DNA of 64,000 bases, from positions 1 through 64,000 of the forward strand of contig NZ_SSOA01000015.1 of assembly GCF_004801395.1 (NCBI RefSeq), in the 5' to 3' direction. This DNA is from Gillisella terrae (GTDB lineage: Bacteria > Pseudomonadota > Alphaproteobacteria > Rhizobiales > Rhizobiaceae). Position numbers and translations under genes: made by a program. Under the pieces are notes generated by a model. That model was given only the letters and a program-made list of their open reading frames with translations, ran no database searches and was not told the origin of the DNA. Positions 54,944 to 64,000 of this stretch are shown piece by piece. Numbering within the stretch: the first letter of the stretch is position 1; the number at the start of each line of letters is the position of its first letter.

Positions 54944-56194
54944 ATGACCCTGCGTGTCCTTTACCTAGCCCATGACCTTGCAGACCCGGCCATTCGCCGC
55001 CGGGTGCTGATGCTGCGCGCCGGTGGTGCAGAGGTCATGCTGGCCGGGTTTCGCCGGGATGAAAACGCGCTGGCCGCCGTGGAAGGCGTTCAGCCGATCG
55101 AACTGGGCACCACATCTGACGGGCAATTTGTGCAACGGGCGGCCTCCGTCATCAAAGCCAGCCTGTTGGTGAAATCAAAGCTCGGTCATCTGCCCAGACC
55201 CGATGTTATCATTGCCCGCAATCTGGAAATGTTGAGTGTCGCGCACCGGGCACGCCATATCTTTGGAGCAGCGGTGCCCATGGTGTATGAATGTCTCGAC
55301 ATTCATCGGCTGATGCTGCGCAAGGATGTGATCGGCTCTGCCCTGCGCAGCCTTGAAGGGCGCTTCAGCCGCGATGCCAGCCTGCTGATCACCAGTTCAC
55401 CAGCTTTTGTCGAGCACTATTTCAAGCCTCTGTCCGAAGTGGATCTTCCGGTCATGCTGTTGGAAAACAAAGTGCTTGATCTTGAAAACACGCAAAATCC
55501 CGCGCCGGTTTCACATAGGCCGCCAACCTCTGAACAGCCCTGGAAAATCGGCTGGTTCGGCGCATTGCGCTGTGCAAAATCGCTCAAGCTTTTGTCCGAA
55601 TTTACCCGCGCCATGGATGGGCGCGTGGTGGTGGATATGCGCGGTCGTCCGGCGCATAGTGAATTTGACGATTTCGACGCACTGATTGCGCGCGAGCCTT
55701 ATATTTCCTTTCATGGTGCCTATCGCAATCCAGAGGATCTGGCCGAAATCTACAGCCAGATCCACTTTGTCTGGGCGATTGACTTCTATGAAGAGGGTCA
55801 GAACTCCTCTTGGCTGTTGCCCAATCGATTGTACGAAGGTTGCCGCCACGCAGGCATTCCGATTGCGCTGAAAGGCACGGAAACCGCACGTTATCTCGAT
55901 GGAAAAGCCATTGGTTTTGAAATTGGCGATGCAAGCGTTGCGGCCTTGACCTCGCTGTTTGAAAGCATGACGAGCGAGCGCTACCGCCAGGCAGTCGAGC
56001 ATCTCAATACTCAGAACCCGCGACATTTCACATTAAACAAAAGCGATTGCGAGAATTTTGTCGCCCGGCTTGCGGCCCTTCCTGCCTCGCCCTCACGCTC
56101 GGTCATGGCGCGGCAAAAGCCAACCCGCTCCGGACCGGCAACAGGTTCAACCTCGACACCCCCAGCAACAAAGGTGAACGTTCATGATGGCTGA
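54944..56194 (+). CDS. exoL: Glycosyltransferase ExoL
   Basis: GT-B (GT4-like) transferase assigned as ExoL, adding the second glucose to the chain after ExoA. 416 residues: VLYLAHDLADPAIRRRV opening, PDVIIARNLEML, YECLDIHRL, and the C-terminal WKIGWFGALRCAKSL plus SSWLLPNRLYEGCRHAGIPI, which is the nucleotide-sugar site (E of EGCxxG). Overlaps exoA by 11 bases. Confidence 0.88.
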   Translation: MTLRVLYLAHDLADPAIRRRVLMLRAGGAEVMLAGFRRDENALAAVEGVQPIELGTTSDGQFVQRAASVIKASLLVKSKLGHLPRPDVIIARNLEMLSVAHRARHIFGAAVPMVYECLDIHRLMLRKDVIGSALRSLEGRFSRDASLLITSSPAFVEHYFKPLSEVDLPVMLLENKVLDLENTQNPAPVSHRPPTSEQPWKIGWFGALRCAKSLKLLSEFTRAMDGRVVVDMRGRPAHSEFDDFDALIAREPYISFHGAYRNPEDLAEIYSQIHFVWAIDFYEEGQNSSWLLPNRLYEGCRHAGIPIALKGTETARYLDGKAIGFEIGDASVAALTSLFESMTSERYRQAVEHLNTQNPRHFTLNKSDCENFVARLAALPASPSRSVMARQKPTRSGPATGSTSTPPATKVNVHDG

Positions 56195-57209
56195 CAAGCT
56201 TAAATCCGTACGATGCCTTATTGTGATCCCATGCCTCAATGAAGAAAAGCACATAGAAGGCGTGATTGCCAATCTGGAGCGCGCCCTTGTTGAGCTGGAC
56301 GCCGACATCGTTGTCGCTGATGGCGGCAGCAAGGATGGCACGCAAGCGATTGTTTCAAAAATCGTTTCGCGCAATGCCAAGGTTCATCTGATCAACAATC
56401 CGGCTAAAATCCAGAGTGCTGCGGTCAATCTCGCTGTTGCCCAATTTGGTGATGGCTATGATTATCTGATCCGCATTGACGCCCATGGCACCTACCCGCA
56501 AGACTATTGCCAGACGCTGATTTCAGAGGCGCTGGAAACCAGCGCGGATTCCGTGGTGGTGGGCATGTTGACGGTGGGCTTTGGTACCTTCCAGAAAGCC
56601 ACGGCGCTTGCGCAAAATTCCAAGCTGGGCAATGGCGGTTCACGTCATCGCGTCGGCGCAAAAAGTCATTGGACAGACCATGGGCATCATGCGCTGGTGC
56701 GGATTTCAGCTTTCAAAGCCATCAATGGCTATGATGAAACCTTTCGCCACAATGAAGACGCCGAGTTTGACTATCGGTTGAACAAGGCTGGCTTTCGCGT
56801 CTGGATGACGGCGGAAACCTCGATGACTTATTATCCGCGCTCCAGTCCGCTGCCACTGTTTCGGCAATATTTTGGCTACGGCCGGGGCCGCGCCAAGAAT
56901 TTTCTCAAGCACAATTCCCGCCCAAGCCTGCGCCAGCTTATTCCGCTGACGGTAGCACCCGTGACGCTGTTTGCCCTGCTGGGCCTGATCAGCTGGCTTG
57001 CCGTCGTTCCCTTCATCCTGTGGGCCTTTGCCTGTATCGCCTATGGCGCGTGGCTGACGTTTGGCGCGCAAAAACCGCTGGGGCTTTTGGCCTCTGTGTC
57101 AGCCATGATCATGCATTTTGCCTGGTCGGCGGGCTTTTGGCGCGAGGTGCTGGATGTACGCTCACGCAAATCCCAGTCTCTTCACCCGCGTCAGGAGGTG
57201 ACATCTTGA
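56184..57209 (+). CDS. exoA: Glycosyltransferase ExoA
   Basis: GT2 enzyme placing the first glucose (beta-1,3) on the lipid-linked galactose. 341 residues: CLIVIPCLNEEKHIEGVI, ADGGSKDGT, the metal-site IRIDAHGTYP, the acceptor motif HNEDAEFDYRLNKAGF, and C-terminal helices (about 255-320) anchoring it to the membrane. Overlaps exoL upstream and exoM downstream (TTGA). Confidence 0.9.
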   Translation: MMADKLKSVRCLIVIPCLNEEKHIEGVIANLERALVELDADIVVADGGSKDGTQAIVSKIVSRNAKVHLINNPAKIQSAAVNLAVAQFGDGYDYLIRIDAHGTYPQDYCQTLISEALETSADSVVVGMLTVGFGTFQKATALAQNSKLGNGGSRHRVGAKSHWTDHGHHALVRISAFKAINGYDETFRHNEDAEFDYRLNKAGFRVWMTAETSMTYYPRSSPLPLFRQYFGYGRGRAKNFLKHNSRPSLRQLIPLTVAPVTLFALLGLISWLAVVPFILWAFACIAYGAWLTFGAQKPLGLLASVSAMIMHFAWSAGFWREVLDVRSRKSQSLHPRQEVTS

Positions 57210-58141
57210 CTCAAACAACCTCGAGCTTGCGGATCGATATTGGCATTTGCACCTTTCGACGGCCCGAGTTGAAGGCGGCCTTGTTGTCTTTGGCCATGGT
57301 GGATGTGCCTCAGAATGTGCGCCTGCGCGTGATCATTGCCGATAATGACCAAACCCCAAGCGCCCAACCGCTGGTCAATGCCCTTTTGCCAAATCTGCCA
57401 TGGCCGGTGACTTACGTGCACTGCCCGGCTGGCAATATTTCCATAGCCCGCAATGCATGTCTCGATACCAGCGATGCCGATTTTCTGGCCTTTATCGATG
57501 ATGATGAGACGGCGACTGAAAGCTGGCTTGCACAGCTTTTGACAATCGCCCAACAGACAAAGGCCGATGCTGTGCTTGGGCCCGTGCGGGCCGGTTATCA
57601 GGACAGCGCACCCGAATGGATGCGCAAGGGTGATTTCCACTCGACCTTTCCGGTGTTTGTGAAGGGAGAAATCCGCACAGGCTACACCTGCAATGTGCTG
57701 CTTGATCTGCGCTCTGCGCATCTTTCCGGCAGGCGCTTCAATCTGGCGCTTGGCAAAACCGGGGGTGAGGACACGGAATATTTCACCCATATTCATCGCT
57801 CTGGCGGCACCATTGCCTATGCGCCGGAAGCGCTGCTCTATGAAGCCGTGCCAAACCCGCGCGCCCGCTTTGACTGGCTGGCAAAGCGCCGCTATCGCAT
57901 GGGGCAAACCCATGGCCGACTGGTGGCAGAAGGTGCTGGCACTTTGGGCAAAATCAAAAGCCTGATCATCACAGCCGCCAAAGCCGCATTTTGCTTCATC
58001 GCCGCACTGCTCGTGGTTTTTGCGCCCATTCGCCGCAATCGCTTTGTGTTGCGCGGCGTTTTGCATGTCGGAGCCCTATCGGGCATTCTTGGATTTCGTG
58101 AAATCCACCAGTATGGGGCGCTGGAGGCCGTTTCGCCATGA
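57206..58141 (+). CDS. exoM: Glycosyltransferase ExoM
   Basis: GT2 enzyme assigned as ExoM, adding the fourth sugar (glucose, beta-1,4). 311 residues with IDIGICTFRRPELKAALLS, NISIARNACLD, the DxD-type AFIDDDETA and GGEDTEYFTHIHRSGG; one C-terminal helix. Start is a TTG overlapping the exoA stop (TTGA), fixed by AGGAGG seven bases upstream; no ATG fits. Ends with an ATGA overlap to exoO. Confidence 0.9.
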   Translation: MTQTTSSLRIDIGICTFRRPELKAALLSLAMVDVPQNVRLRVIIADNDQTPSAQPLVNALLPNLPWPVTYVHCPAGNISIARNACLDTSDADFLAFIDDDETATESWLAQLLTIAQQTKADAVLGPVRAGYQDSAPEWMRKGDFHSTFPVFVKGEIRTGYTCNVLLDLRSAHLSGRRFNLALGKTGGEDTEYFTHIHRSGGTIAYAPEALLYEAVPNPRARFDWLAKRRYRMGQTHGRLVAEGAGTLGKIKSLIITAAKAAFCFIAALLVVFAPIRRNRFVLRGVLHVGALSGILGFREIHQYGALEAVSP

Positions 58142-59139
58142 GCAGCCTGGTTCCGGATGTCAGTATTGTTATTGCGGCCTATAATGCCGCCGATACCATT
58201 GAGCGGGCGATTGAGAGTGCGTTGGCGCAGGTCAATGTCACCGTTGAAGTGATCGTTGCTGACGATTGTTCTTCTGATGACACCGTTGAGCGGGTTTTGG
58301 CCATCAAAGACCCAAGGGTGCATTTGATTGCGCTGGACAAAAACAAGGGACCGGGTGGTGCCCGAAACGCAGCCATTGCTGCCGCCAAGGGCCGATGGAT
58401 TGCCGTGCTGGATTCCGATGACGTGTTCAAGCCCATGCGCCTGTTCCACATGCTGGAGCGGGCCAAAGAAGCGGGCGCGCAGATCGTGGTCGATAACCTC
58501 GACGTTATTGATCTCGATAACAATTGCCGAACCATGTTTCTGGAAGAGGCTTTGGCCCAGCGGGGGCAGATTGACCTTGCCAATTTCATTGCCTCCAACA
58601 TCCTGTTTCGAAGCGAGCATAATTTTGGCTATATGAAGCCGGTTTTCGAGCGTGACTTCCTGCGCTCCAAAGGCCTTCAGTTTGACGAGAGCCTGCGCAT
58701 TGGCGAGGATTATCTGTTGCTGGCCTCAGCCCTTGCGGAAGGCGGGCGCTGCGCCATCGTTCCCACAGCTGGCTATGTTTATTATATCCGGGCAGGTTCG
58801 ATTTCGCGGGTGCTGCATCTTCATCATGTGGATGCCATGCTGGCCGCCGATCGTGGCTTTCTGCAACGCTATCCCTTGCAGGGTGAAGCCTTGGCCGCGC
58901 AAAAGAAGCGCACCGTCAGCCTGCATGAAGCCCATGCCTTCATCTCTTTGATCAACAGCCTCAAGGCGCGCTCGATATCGGGTGCAATCAAAGCAGCACT
59001 GACCAATCCGCGCGCCCTTCGCCACCTGCGCATGCCGATCATGATTCGTCTGAGACGCCTGCTAAAAGGCCGTCCCCAGACCAGAACTTCACCATCTCTG
59101 ACAACAGGGGGCACCCAGGCCCCACTTCACAAAGGATAG
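58138..59139 (+). CDS. exoO: Glycosyltransferase ExoO
   Basis: GT2 enzyme assigned as ExoO, starting the side chain of the repeat (fifth sugar). 333 residues: [37 protein letters not shown] and [12 protein letters not shown] overlaps the exoM stop and the stop lies 4 bases before exoN. It is similar in layout to ExoU. Confidence 0.88.
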   Translation: MSSLVPDVSIVIAAYNAADTIERAIESALAQVNVTVEVIVADDCSSDDTVERVLAIKDPRVHLIALDKNKGPGGARNAAIAAAKGRWIAVLDSDDVFKPMRLFHMLERAKEAGAQIVVDNLDVIDLDNNCRTMFLEEALAQRGQIDLANFIASNILFRSEHNFGYMKPVFERDFLRSKGLQFDESLRIGEDYLLLASALAEGGRCAIVPTAGYVYYIRAGSISRVLHLHHVDAMLAADRGFLQRYPLQGEALAAQKKRTVSLHEAHAFISLINSLKARSISGAIKAALTNPRALRHLRMPIMIRLRRLLKGRPQTRTSPSLTTGGTQAPLHKG

Positions 59140-59143
59140 CGAC

Positions 59144-60049
59144 ATGGATCTTCGCAAGACAGTTCGAAAAGCCGTTATTCCCGTTGCTGGCAACGGCACC
59201 CGGTTTTTGCCCGCCACCAAGGCGATGCCAAAGGAAATGCTGACAATTGTTGACCGCCCCGTTGTTCAATATGCCGTGGATGAAGCCCGCCGTGCGGGCA
59301 TAGAGCACATTGTTTTTGTGACCAGCCGCAACAAACACAGCATTGAAGACCATTTCGATGATACGCCAGAGCTGATTTCAGCCCTGGAAAGCTCTGGCAA
59401 GATGAAACAGGTGAGCGAGCTGGAAGCCATGCTTCCCACCGCTGGCTCTGTGAGCTTTACCCGCCAGCAGGCCCCGCTTGGCCTTGGCCACGCCGTATGG
59501 TGCGCGCGCGATCTGATTGGCAATGAGCCCTTCGCCCTGCTGTTGCCCGACATGCTGTGCTATGGCGCGCGCGGCTGTATGGCCGGACTGATGGATCTTT
59601 ACAGCGTCAGCGGCGGCAATGTTTTGGGCGTTGAGCAATGCGCCCCGGAAGAGGTTTCCAGCTACGGCATTGTTGCCAGAGGCGAGCCTGTGCAGCATGG
59701 CTTTGCGGTGACGGGAATGGTTGAAAAGCCACCGACTTCTGAAGCACCATCAAACTTCTACCTCAATGGCCGCTATATTTTGCAGCCGGAAATCTTTGAC
59801 GTCCTGGCAAAGCAAACACGCGGCGCAGGCAATGAAATCCAACTCACCGACGCCATGCGCACGCTGGCAACCCGGCAGCCCTTTCATGCCCATCCTTACG
59901 CTGGCAAGACATTCGATTGCGGCTCAAAACATGGATTTATCGAAGCCAATGTGGCCTTTGCGCTCGACAGGGATGACATCGGTGATGCCGTATACGAATC
60001 CCTCAAGGAAATGGTCCTGATGCACGAAAACCGTATTCAAGCCGCGTGA
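59144..60049 (+). CDS. exoN: UTP-glucose-1-phosphate uridylyltransferase ExoN
   Basis: Makes UDP-glucose for the transferases. 301 residues of the GalU family: nucleotide-binding [23 protein letters not shown] at the N-terminus (with the conserved Gly-x-Gly-Thr-Arg), [20 protein letters not shown] and [18 protein letters not shown] lies eight bases before the ATG. Follows exoO directly, so precursor supply is tied to polymer synthesis. Confidence 0.93.
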   Translation: MDLRKTVRKAVIPVAGNGTRFLPATKAMPKEMLTIVDRPVVQYAVDEARRAGIEHIVFVTSRNKHSIEDHFDDTPELISALESSGKMKQVSELEAMLPTAGSVSFTRQQAPLGLGHAVWCARDLIGNEPFALLLPDMLCYGARGCMAGLMDLYSVSGGNVLGVEQCAPEEVSSYGIVARGEPVQHGFAVTGMVEKPPTSEAPSNFYLNGRYILQPEIFDVLAKQTRGAGNEIQLTDAMRTLATRQPFHAHPYAGKTFDCGSKHGFIEANVAFALDRDDIGDAVYESLKEMVLMHENRIQAA

Positions 60050-60211
60050 GGCGGCATCCTCGAACTGTCATCAAGGCCTGATTCTGAATCAGGTCTTGCT
60101 GACCATTCTATACGTCTTCCAAGATCAACTGTCGGTTCGACAGAAGAGACGTCCAGCAACGTAATCGTGGCTGTGAAGTCGATATAACCAGACCAACATC
60201 TGCCACGAACA

Positions 60212-62566
60212 ATGAAGAACAGCACCATGAATGAGAGAACTCTGCCCTTGAAAGCCGTTCTACATCGAGACCAGCCCGAAGCCGACTCCTTTATTGATCT
60301 GGACAGGCTGCTTGCAATTGCCGCCCGCCGTATGCGGATGGTGGCCCTTTGCGTGGCGCTTTTCGTGATGCTGGGGGTGCTCTATCTGCTCTTTACCACC
60401 CCTTATTACACGGCCTATACCCAGATCCTGCTGGATGATAATCTGTCGCGCTACACGGATCGCGACAACGCCCCGCAAGATGACCGCACACAGGCCGACA
60501 TGCAGATTGCCAGCGCCATTGAGGTGCTGAAATCCAATAACATGGCCCTGCGCGTTGTGGATGAGGCAAAGCTTGCCGATGTGGACCTGATTACCGATCC
60601 GCCAAAATCGCTGATTGGCGAGGTCAAGGACGCGATCAGCTCTGTCAAAGGTCTGTTTATTTCCAGTCCGCAGCGGACACCAGAGCAAATCCGTCAGGGT
60701 CTGCGTGGCAAGGCCGCCGCCATGTTGCAGCAAAGCATCTCCGTTGAGCGCGTCATGCGCAGTGCGGTGCTGTCGATTTCCTATCGCTCGCCGGATCCTC
60801 GTCTGGCGGCAAAGGTCACAGAAGCCTATGCCAATGCGTTTTTGACCGATCAACTCAACGCCAACTTTGACGCCAGCGAACGCGCCACCCTTTGGCTGCA
60901 AGGCCGCCTCGACGATCTTGGCAAGCGCGCCCAACAGGCTTCGCTTGAGGTTGAAAAGTTCAAATCGGCAAACGGCCTGACCCAGACCGGCGGCGAACTG
61001 ATGACCGAGCAGCAACTGACCGATCTGACCAAGCAATTGATTGTTGCACAGGCCGATGCGGCCAGCGCCGCAGCGAGGCTCAATCAGTTTAAAGCCATTG
61101 TGGAACAGGGTCCGCAAAATGCGGTCAAAAATGCCATTATATCCGGCCAAACCAACGCCAATCAAAACTTGCAGGATCTACGCACCCGCTATCTCGCGGT
61201 CGAAAAGCGCGAGCAGGAGGTTGTTGCCAACTTTGGTGCTGACCATCCGCAAGCCGTGGCGCTGAAAGCAGAAAAAGAGAATATCGGTCAGCAGATCTTT
61301 CAGGAATTGAAACAGCTGACCGCCAGCTACGCCAACGAATACGACGTGACAAAGTCGCGCGAGAAATCTTTGCGCGACAGCATCGACAAGCTCACAGGCA
61401 CAAACTCGGAAGCCAACGTCGCCCTCGTTCATCTTCGCGAACTCGAGCAAAAGGCATCGGCGCTGAAAACAATGTATGCCGCCTTCCTCGGACGGTATGA
61501 GGTGGCAAGCCAGAGCCAGTCGCTGCCGGTGACCAAGGCACGGGTCATTTCGCAGGCGGGTGTACCCTCTTCGCCATCCAGCCCGCGCAAAACCATGGCA
61601 CTTGCCTTGTCTGCCGTGCTGGGCCTGATTGTGGGGGCGGGGTTGGCCTTCGTTCAGGAAATGCAGGAACGCTACTTCCGTCTGGAGAGCGACATCCGAT
61701 CCGTCTTGGGATTGAAATCGCTCGGCTACCTGCCCAGAATGGGGCCGCGGGCGAAAAAGCCCATGAACCCCAAGCTTCGCCGCTGGCGCAAAAAGGCACC
61801 CTCCGGTGCAACCGTTGCGCCACCCTTGAGCGAAACCCTGGGATTGGATCGCATGATGCGGACAGTGATTGATGCTCCGCGTTCTGCCTTCACAGAAACC
61901 CTGCGCAACACCAAACTGGCGATCGACGTTATGCTGCAAGGCCGTGCAAGCCGGGTGATTGGCATTGTCTCAGCCCTGCCGAATGAGGGAAAATCAACGG
62001 TCGCCGCCAACCTTGCGGTGCTGCTTGCAACAAGTGGCAAGAGAACCCTGCTGATTGACGCCGACTTGCGCAACCCAAGCCTTAGCCATCTGCTCAACCC
62101 GCCCGCCAAAACCGGGCTGATAGAAGCTGCTCTGGGGGATGCATCCTGGCAGGATTGCATTAAGGTGGATCAGGAAACACAGCTGGCTATTTTACCCGTT
62201 GCCCCCGGTGCTGGTGCCCGTTCCTTCGTCCATACCAATGAATTGATTGCTTCGCCGGGCATGAGCGCGCTTTTGGACAGCGTTCGGAAATCGTTCGACT
62301 ATATTGTTGTTGATCTTGCGCCTATTGGTCCGGTTGTGGATGCCAAAGCATTTTCCCATCTGGCGGACGGCTTTGTCTGCGTGGTGGAATGGGGCAAAAC
62401 CCCGACAAAGCTGGTGTCTGATCTTCTGGATGCCGAGCCTCAGATCAGCACTAAAGTTGTTGGCGTATTGCTGAACAAGACGGACATGCAGGAACTGGGC
62501 CGCTACAGCGATTTTGGTGGATCAGAGAAATTCAGAAATCAGTATAATAAATACTATGTCGAATGA
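60212..62566 (+). CDS. exoP: Chain-length determinant / BY-kinase ExoP
   Basis: Co-polymerase controlling chain length, with a cytoplasmic tyrosine autokinase. 784 residues: helix 1 (about 43-63), long periplasmic coiled-coil Wzz domain, the Pro-rich VPSSPSSPRK before helix 2 (about 460-480), then the kinase: Walker A SALPNEGKST, Walker A' TLLIDADLRNP and Walker B VVDLAP. The C-terminus has a Tyr cluster (YNKYYVE). The 162-base gap after exoN may hold its own promoter. A second ATG five codons later is possible. Confidence 0.93.
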   Translation: MKNSTMNERTLPLKAVLHRDQPEADSFIDLDRLLAIAARRMRMVALCVALFVMLGVLYLLFTTPYYTAYTQILLDDNLSRYTDRDNAPQDDRTQADMQIASAIEVLKSNNMALRVVDEAKLADVDLITDPPKSLIGEVKDAISSVKGLFISSPQRTPEQIRQGLRGKAAAMLQQSISVERVMRSAVLSISYRSPDPRLAAKVTEAYANAFLTDQLNANFDASERATLWLQGRLDDLGKRAQQASLEVEKFKSANGLTQTGGELMTEQQLTDLTKQLIVAQADAASAAARLNQFKAIVEQGPQNAVKNAIISGQTNANQNLQDLRTRYLAVEKREQEVVANFGADHPQAVALKAEKENIGQQIFQELKQLTASYANEYDVTKSREKSLRDSIDKLTGTNSEANVALVHLRELEQKASALKTMYAAFLGRYEVASQSQSLPVTKARVISQAGVPSSPSSPRKTMALALSAVLGLIVGAGLAFVQEMQERYFRLESDIRSVLGLKSLGYLPRMGPRAKKPMNPKLRRWRKKAPSGATVAPPLSETLGLDRMMRTVIDAPRSAFTETLRNTKLAIDVMLQGRASRVIGIVSALPNEGKSTVAANLAVLLATSGKRTLLIDADLRNPSLSHLLNPPAKTGLIEAALGDASWQDCIKVDQETQLAILPVAPGAGARSFVHTNELIASPGMSALLDSVRKSFDYIVVDLAPIGPVVDAKAFSHLADGFVCVVEWGKTPTKLVSDLLDAEPQISTKVVGVLLNKTDMQELGRYSDFGGSEKFRNQYNKYYVE

Positions 62567-62575
62567 CGCTTGAAC

Positions 62576-62613
62576 GACAGCGCCCTGCGCCACAAAAGGC
62601 GCTCGGCGCTGTC
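62576..62613 (+). terminator. Terminator hairpin of exoP
   Basis: GACAGCGCC pairs with GGCGCTGTC, enclosing the inner stem GCGCC-ACAAAA-GGCGC, 9 bases past the exoP stop. No strong T run. Confidence 0.6.
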
Positions 62614-62624
62614 GCTACCCTCTA

Positions 62625-62690
62625 TTACAGCGCCGTCCTCCATGTAGGGTGCACAAAGGCTCAAAGTAACACGTCTAATCTGCTTCATAA
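62625..62690. repeat. Degenerate copy of the intergenic repeat after exoP
   Basis: ACAGCGCCGT and GTGCACAAAGGC...GTAACAC follow the order of the copy at 47776-47820, and CTGCTTCATAATTTCT is a worn CTGCATAATT end. Decayed but recognisable. Confidence 0.5.
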
Positions 62691-62772
62691 TTTCTGCCGG
62701 GCACGGAACATATACCGCGCGAAAAACTTACACTTGCTGTGAGCCACGCGACAGAACGGGACGTTTCACCCC

Positions 62773-64000
62773 ATGAGAAATAAAGTGTGCATTATAGGCT
62801 CTGGGCCAACAGGCATTTATACGCTTAAGCAGCTTTTACTCGCCGAAAATCCCCTCACGATTACAATTTATGAAGCCGAAGCGGAGGCTGGCAAGGGCAC
62901 CCCTTATCTTCCCGGCATGAACGATCCGGCGATGTTGTCCAATATCCCCAGCATCGAAATTCCGCCGCTTCATGAAACGCTTGTGGAATGGCTGCGCGGT
63001 CGTCCAAATGATTATCTCAATGACCATGGCATTATCCGCGACGACATCCATGAACGGCAATTTTACCCGCGTCTCGTGCTGGGCGATTATTTCCACGCGC
63101 AGTTCATGAGCCTTGTTCTCATCGCTTCGCAACGCGGTCACCATGTCGAGATTTACCCGGGCCATCGCGTGGTGGATATCGCAGTCACGCCTGAAGGCAT
63201 GCTGGTCACCGTGACATCAGAGAGAGAATTCAGTGCAATTTTCGATCACGTTGTTCTTGCCACTGGCCATCAGTGGCCAGCTGAAAAACAGAGCCAACCT
63301 GGGTATTTTACTTCCGTGTGGCCAGCATCGTCCTTGCAATCCATACGGGGAGGGCGTCTTGGGATTCTGGGAACATCGCTCAGCGCAATAGATGCGCTCA
63401 TGACCGTTGCCACCTCCTGCGGCTCCTTTCTTTACGACGAAAAAGGTGATCTCACCTTTCAAATTTCTCTGGAGTTTGAAGACTTTTCGGCTGTGATGAT
63501 GTCGCGCAAAGGCTTGTTGCCAGAAGCGGACTTTTATTGCCCGCTTCCCTATCTCGATCCAAGGATTTGTACCCGCCATGCCGTCCGCGCGCTGATTTCC
63601 CGCGGCTCGACAGGATTGCTCGACAACGTATTTGAGTTGTTCAAGCAAGAAATTATCATGGCGGACAAGCACTATGCCGCAGAAATCGGGCTTTCAACGC
63701 TCACCGTCGACACATTTGCGGATGCCTATTATGAGCGACGCGCCAACTCCGATCCCTTCGTGTGGGCCGCCCAAAATCTGGCAGAAGCCGAGCAAAATAT
63801 AACAGCCAAATACACTGTGCCATGGCGCTACGCGATCATGATTACGCACGAAATTATCGCGGAAATTGTGCCGCACTTGAATGCGGTTGATTTTGCACGA
63901 TTCAACAAATCCTTCAAAAACATCTTTATTGATGAATACGCGACTGTTCCCCATCTCTCCATCAAGCGCATTTTAGCACTCCACGCTGACGGGCGGCTCG
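62773..64000 (+). CDS. FAD/NAD(P)-binding protein, incomplete at window edge
   Basis: Open reading frame of 409 codons that runs off the right edge, so its length is unknown. N-terminal dinucleotide-binding motif CIIGSGPTGIYTLKQLLL, then YEAEAEAGKGTPYLP, AMLSNIPSIEIPP and a second nucleotide motif VVLATGHQWP with GILGTSLSAIDALM. This is the layout of the FAD-NAD(P)-binding (PF13454-like) proteins, whose substrate is usually unknown. The ribosome binding site before the ATG at 62773 is weak. It is not part of the exo cluster by type. Confidence 0.8.
   Translation, partial: MRNKVCIIGSGPTGIYTLKQLLLAENPLTITIYEAEAEAGKGTPYLPGMNDPAMLSNIPSIEIPPLHETLVEWLRGRPNDYLNDHGIIRDDIHERQFYPRLVLGDYFHAQFMSLVLIASQRGHHVEIYPGHRVVDIAVTPEGMLVTVTSEREFSAIFDHVVLATGHQWPAEKQSQPGYFTSVWPASSLQSIRGGRLGILGTSLSAIDALMTVATSCGSFLYDEKGDLTFQISLEFEDFSAVMMSRKGLLPEADFYCPLPYLDPRICTRHAVRALISRGSTGLLDNVFELFKQEIIMADKHYAAEIGLSTLTVDTFADAYYERRANSDPFVWAAQNLAEAEQNITAKYTVPWRYAIMITHEIIAEIVPHLNAVDFARFNKSFKNIFIDEYATVPHLSIKRILALHADGRL

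Noticed and set aside
57020..57205. 62-codon N-terminal extension of exoM
   Set aside because: Lies entirely inside exoA; the TTG at 57206 has an AGGAGG at ideal distance.

Overview
The window is a gene-dense piece of chromosome from a member of the Rhizobiaceae (Agrobacterium/Allorhizobium/Rhizobium/Sinorhizobium group). The evidence is the gene content (a glpRDSTPQUV-type glycerol uptake operon, fused iolC-DUF2090, an idhA/iolR/iolCDEB set, a succinoglycan-type exo cluster), a small 4.5S SRP RNA beside dnaX, and several rhizobial-type palindromic intergenic repeats. Species cannot be named from the sequence alone. A near-consensus ParB site (parS) and the dnaX-ybaB pair suggest the origin-proximal part of the primary chromosome; this is inference.

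Layout: 0.2-8.8 kb holds housekeeping genes: ybaB, dnaX, SRP RNA, a HIT protein, nudC, a secreted GH3 beta-glucosidase, pheA, kdsB and a membrane-anchored cytochrome c (cycM). After a 0.5 kb block of nested palindromic repeats, 9.4-17.9 kb is a complete leftward glycerol operon (repressor, G3P dehydrogenase, two ATPases, two permeases, small membrane protein, binding protein) with recognisable operator-like repeats. From 18 to 25.3 kb a leftward propionate operon runs pccB, yghU, unknown gene, pccA, methylmalonyl-CoA mutase. A parS-like site follows.

From 25.5 to 33.7 kb lies an ECF11-type sigma factor/ChrR module of the kind known from the singlet-oxygen response, with its usual companions on both strands: FAD oxidoreductase, DUF1365, Cfa-family methyltransferase (rightward) and SDR, DUF3833, SDR, DUF2177 (leftward). 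The ChrR homologue lacks both zinc-binding cysteines of the anti-sigma domain. Two TGATCC-N18/19-TAGT promoters fit this sigma factor. 33.7-41.8 kb is the myo-inositol locus, with GGAA-N6-TTCC type IolR sites at idhA and, degenerate, at iolC.

41.9-62.6 kb is a succinoglycan (exo) cluster: exoQ, F, Y leftward; exoX and exoU rightward; exoV, W, an extra glycosyltransferase and exoT leftward; exoH, K, L, A, M, O, N, P rightward. Together they make a lipid-linked octasaccharide, decorate it with pyruvate and succinate, flip it, polymerise it, export it and trim it. exoZ, exoB and exoI of the Sinorhizobium cluster are not here. The window ends inside an FAD/NAD(P)-binding protein gene.

I see no tRNA, rRNA, CRISPR array, insertion sequence or prophage. 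The most unusual points are the cysteine-less ChrR, the complementary degeneracy of the two glycerol ABC ATPases, the parS-like site, the extra exo glycosyltransferase, and repeat arms whose stems covary.
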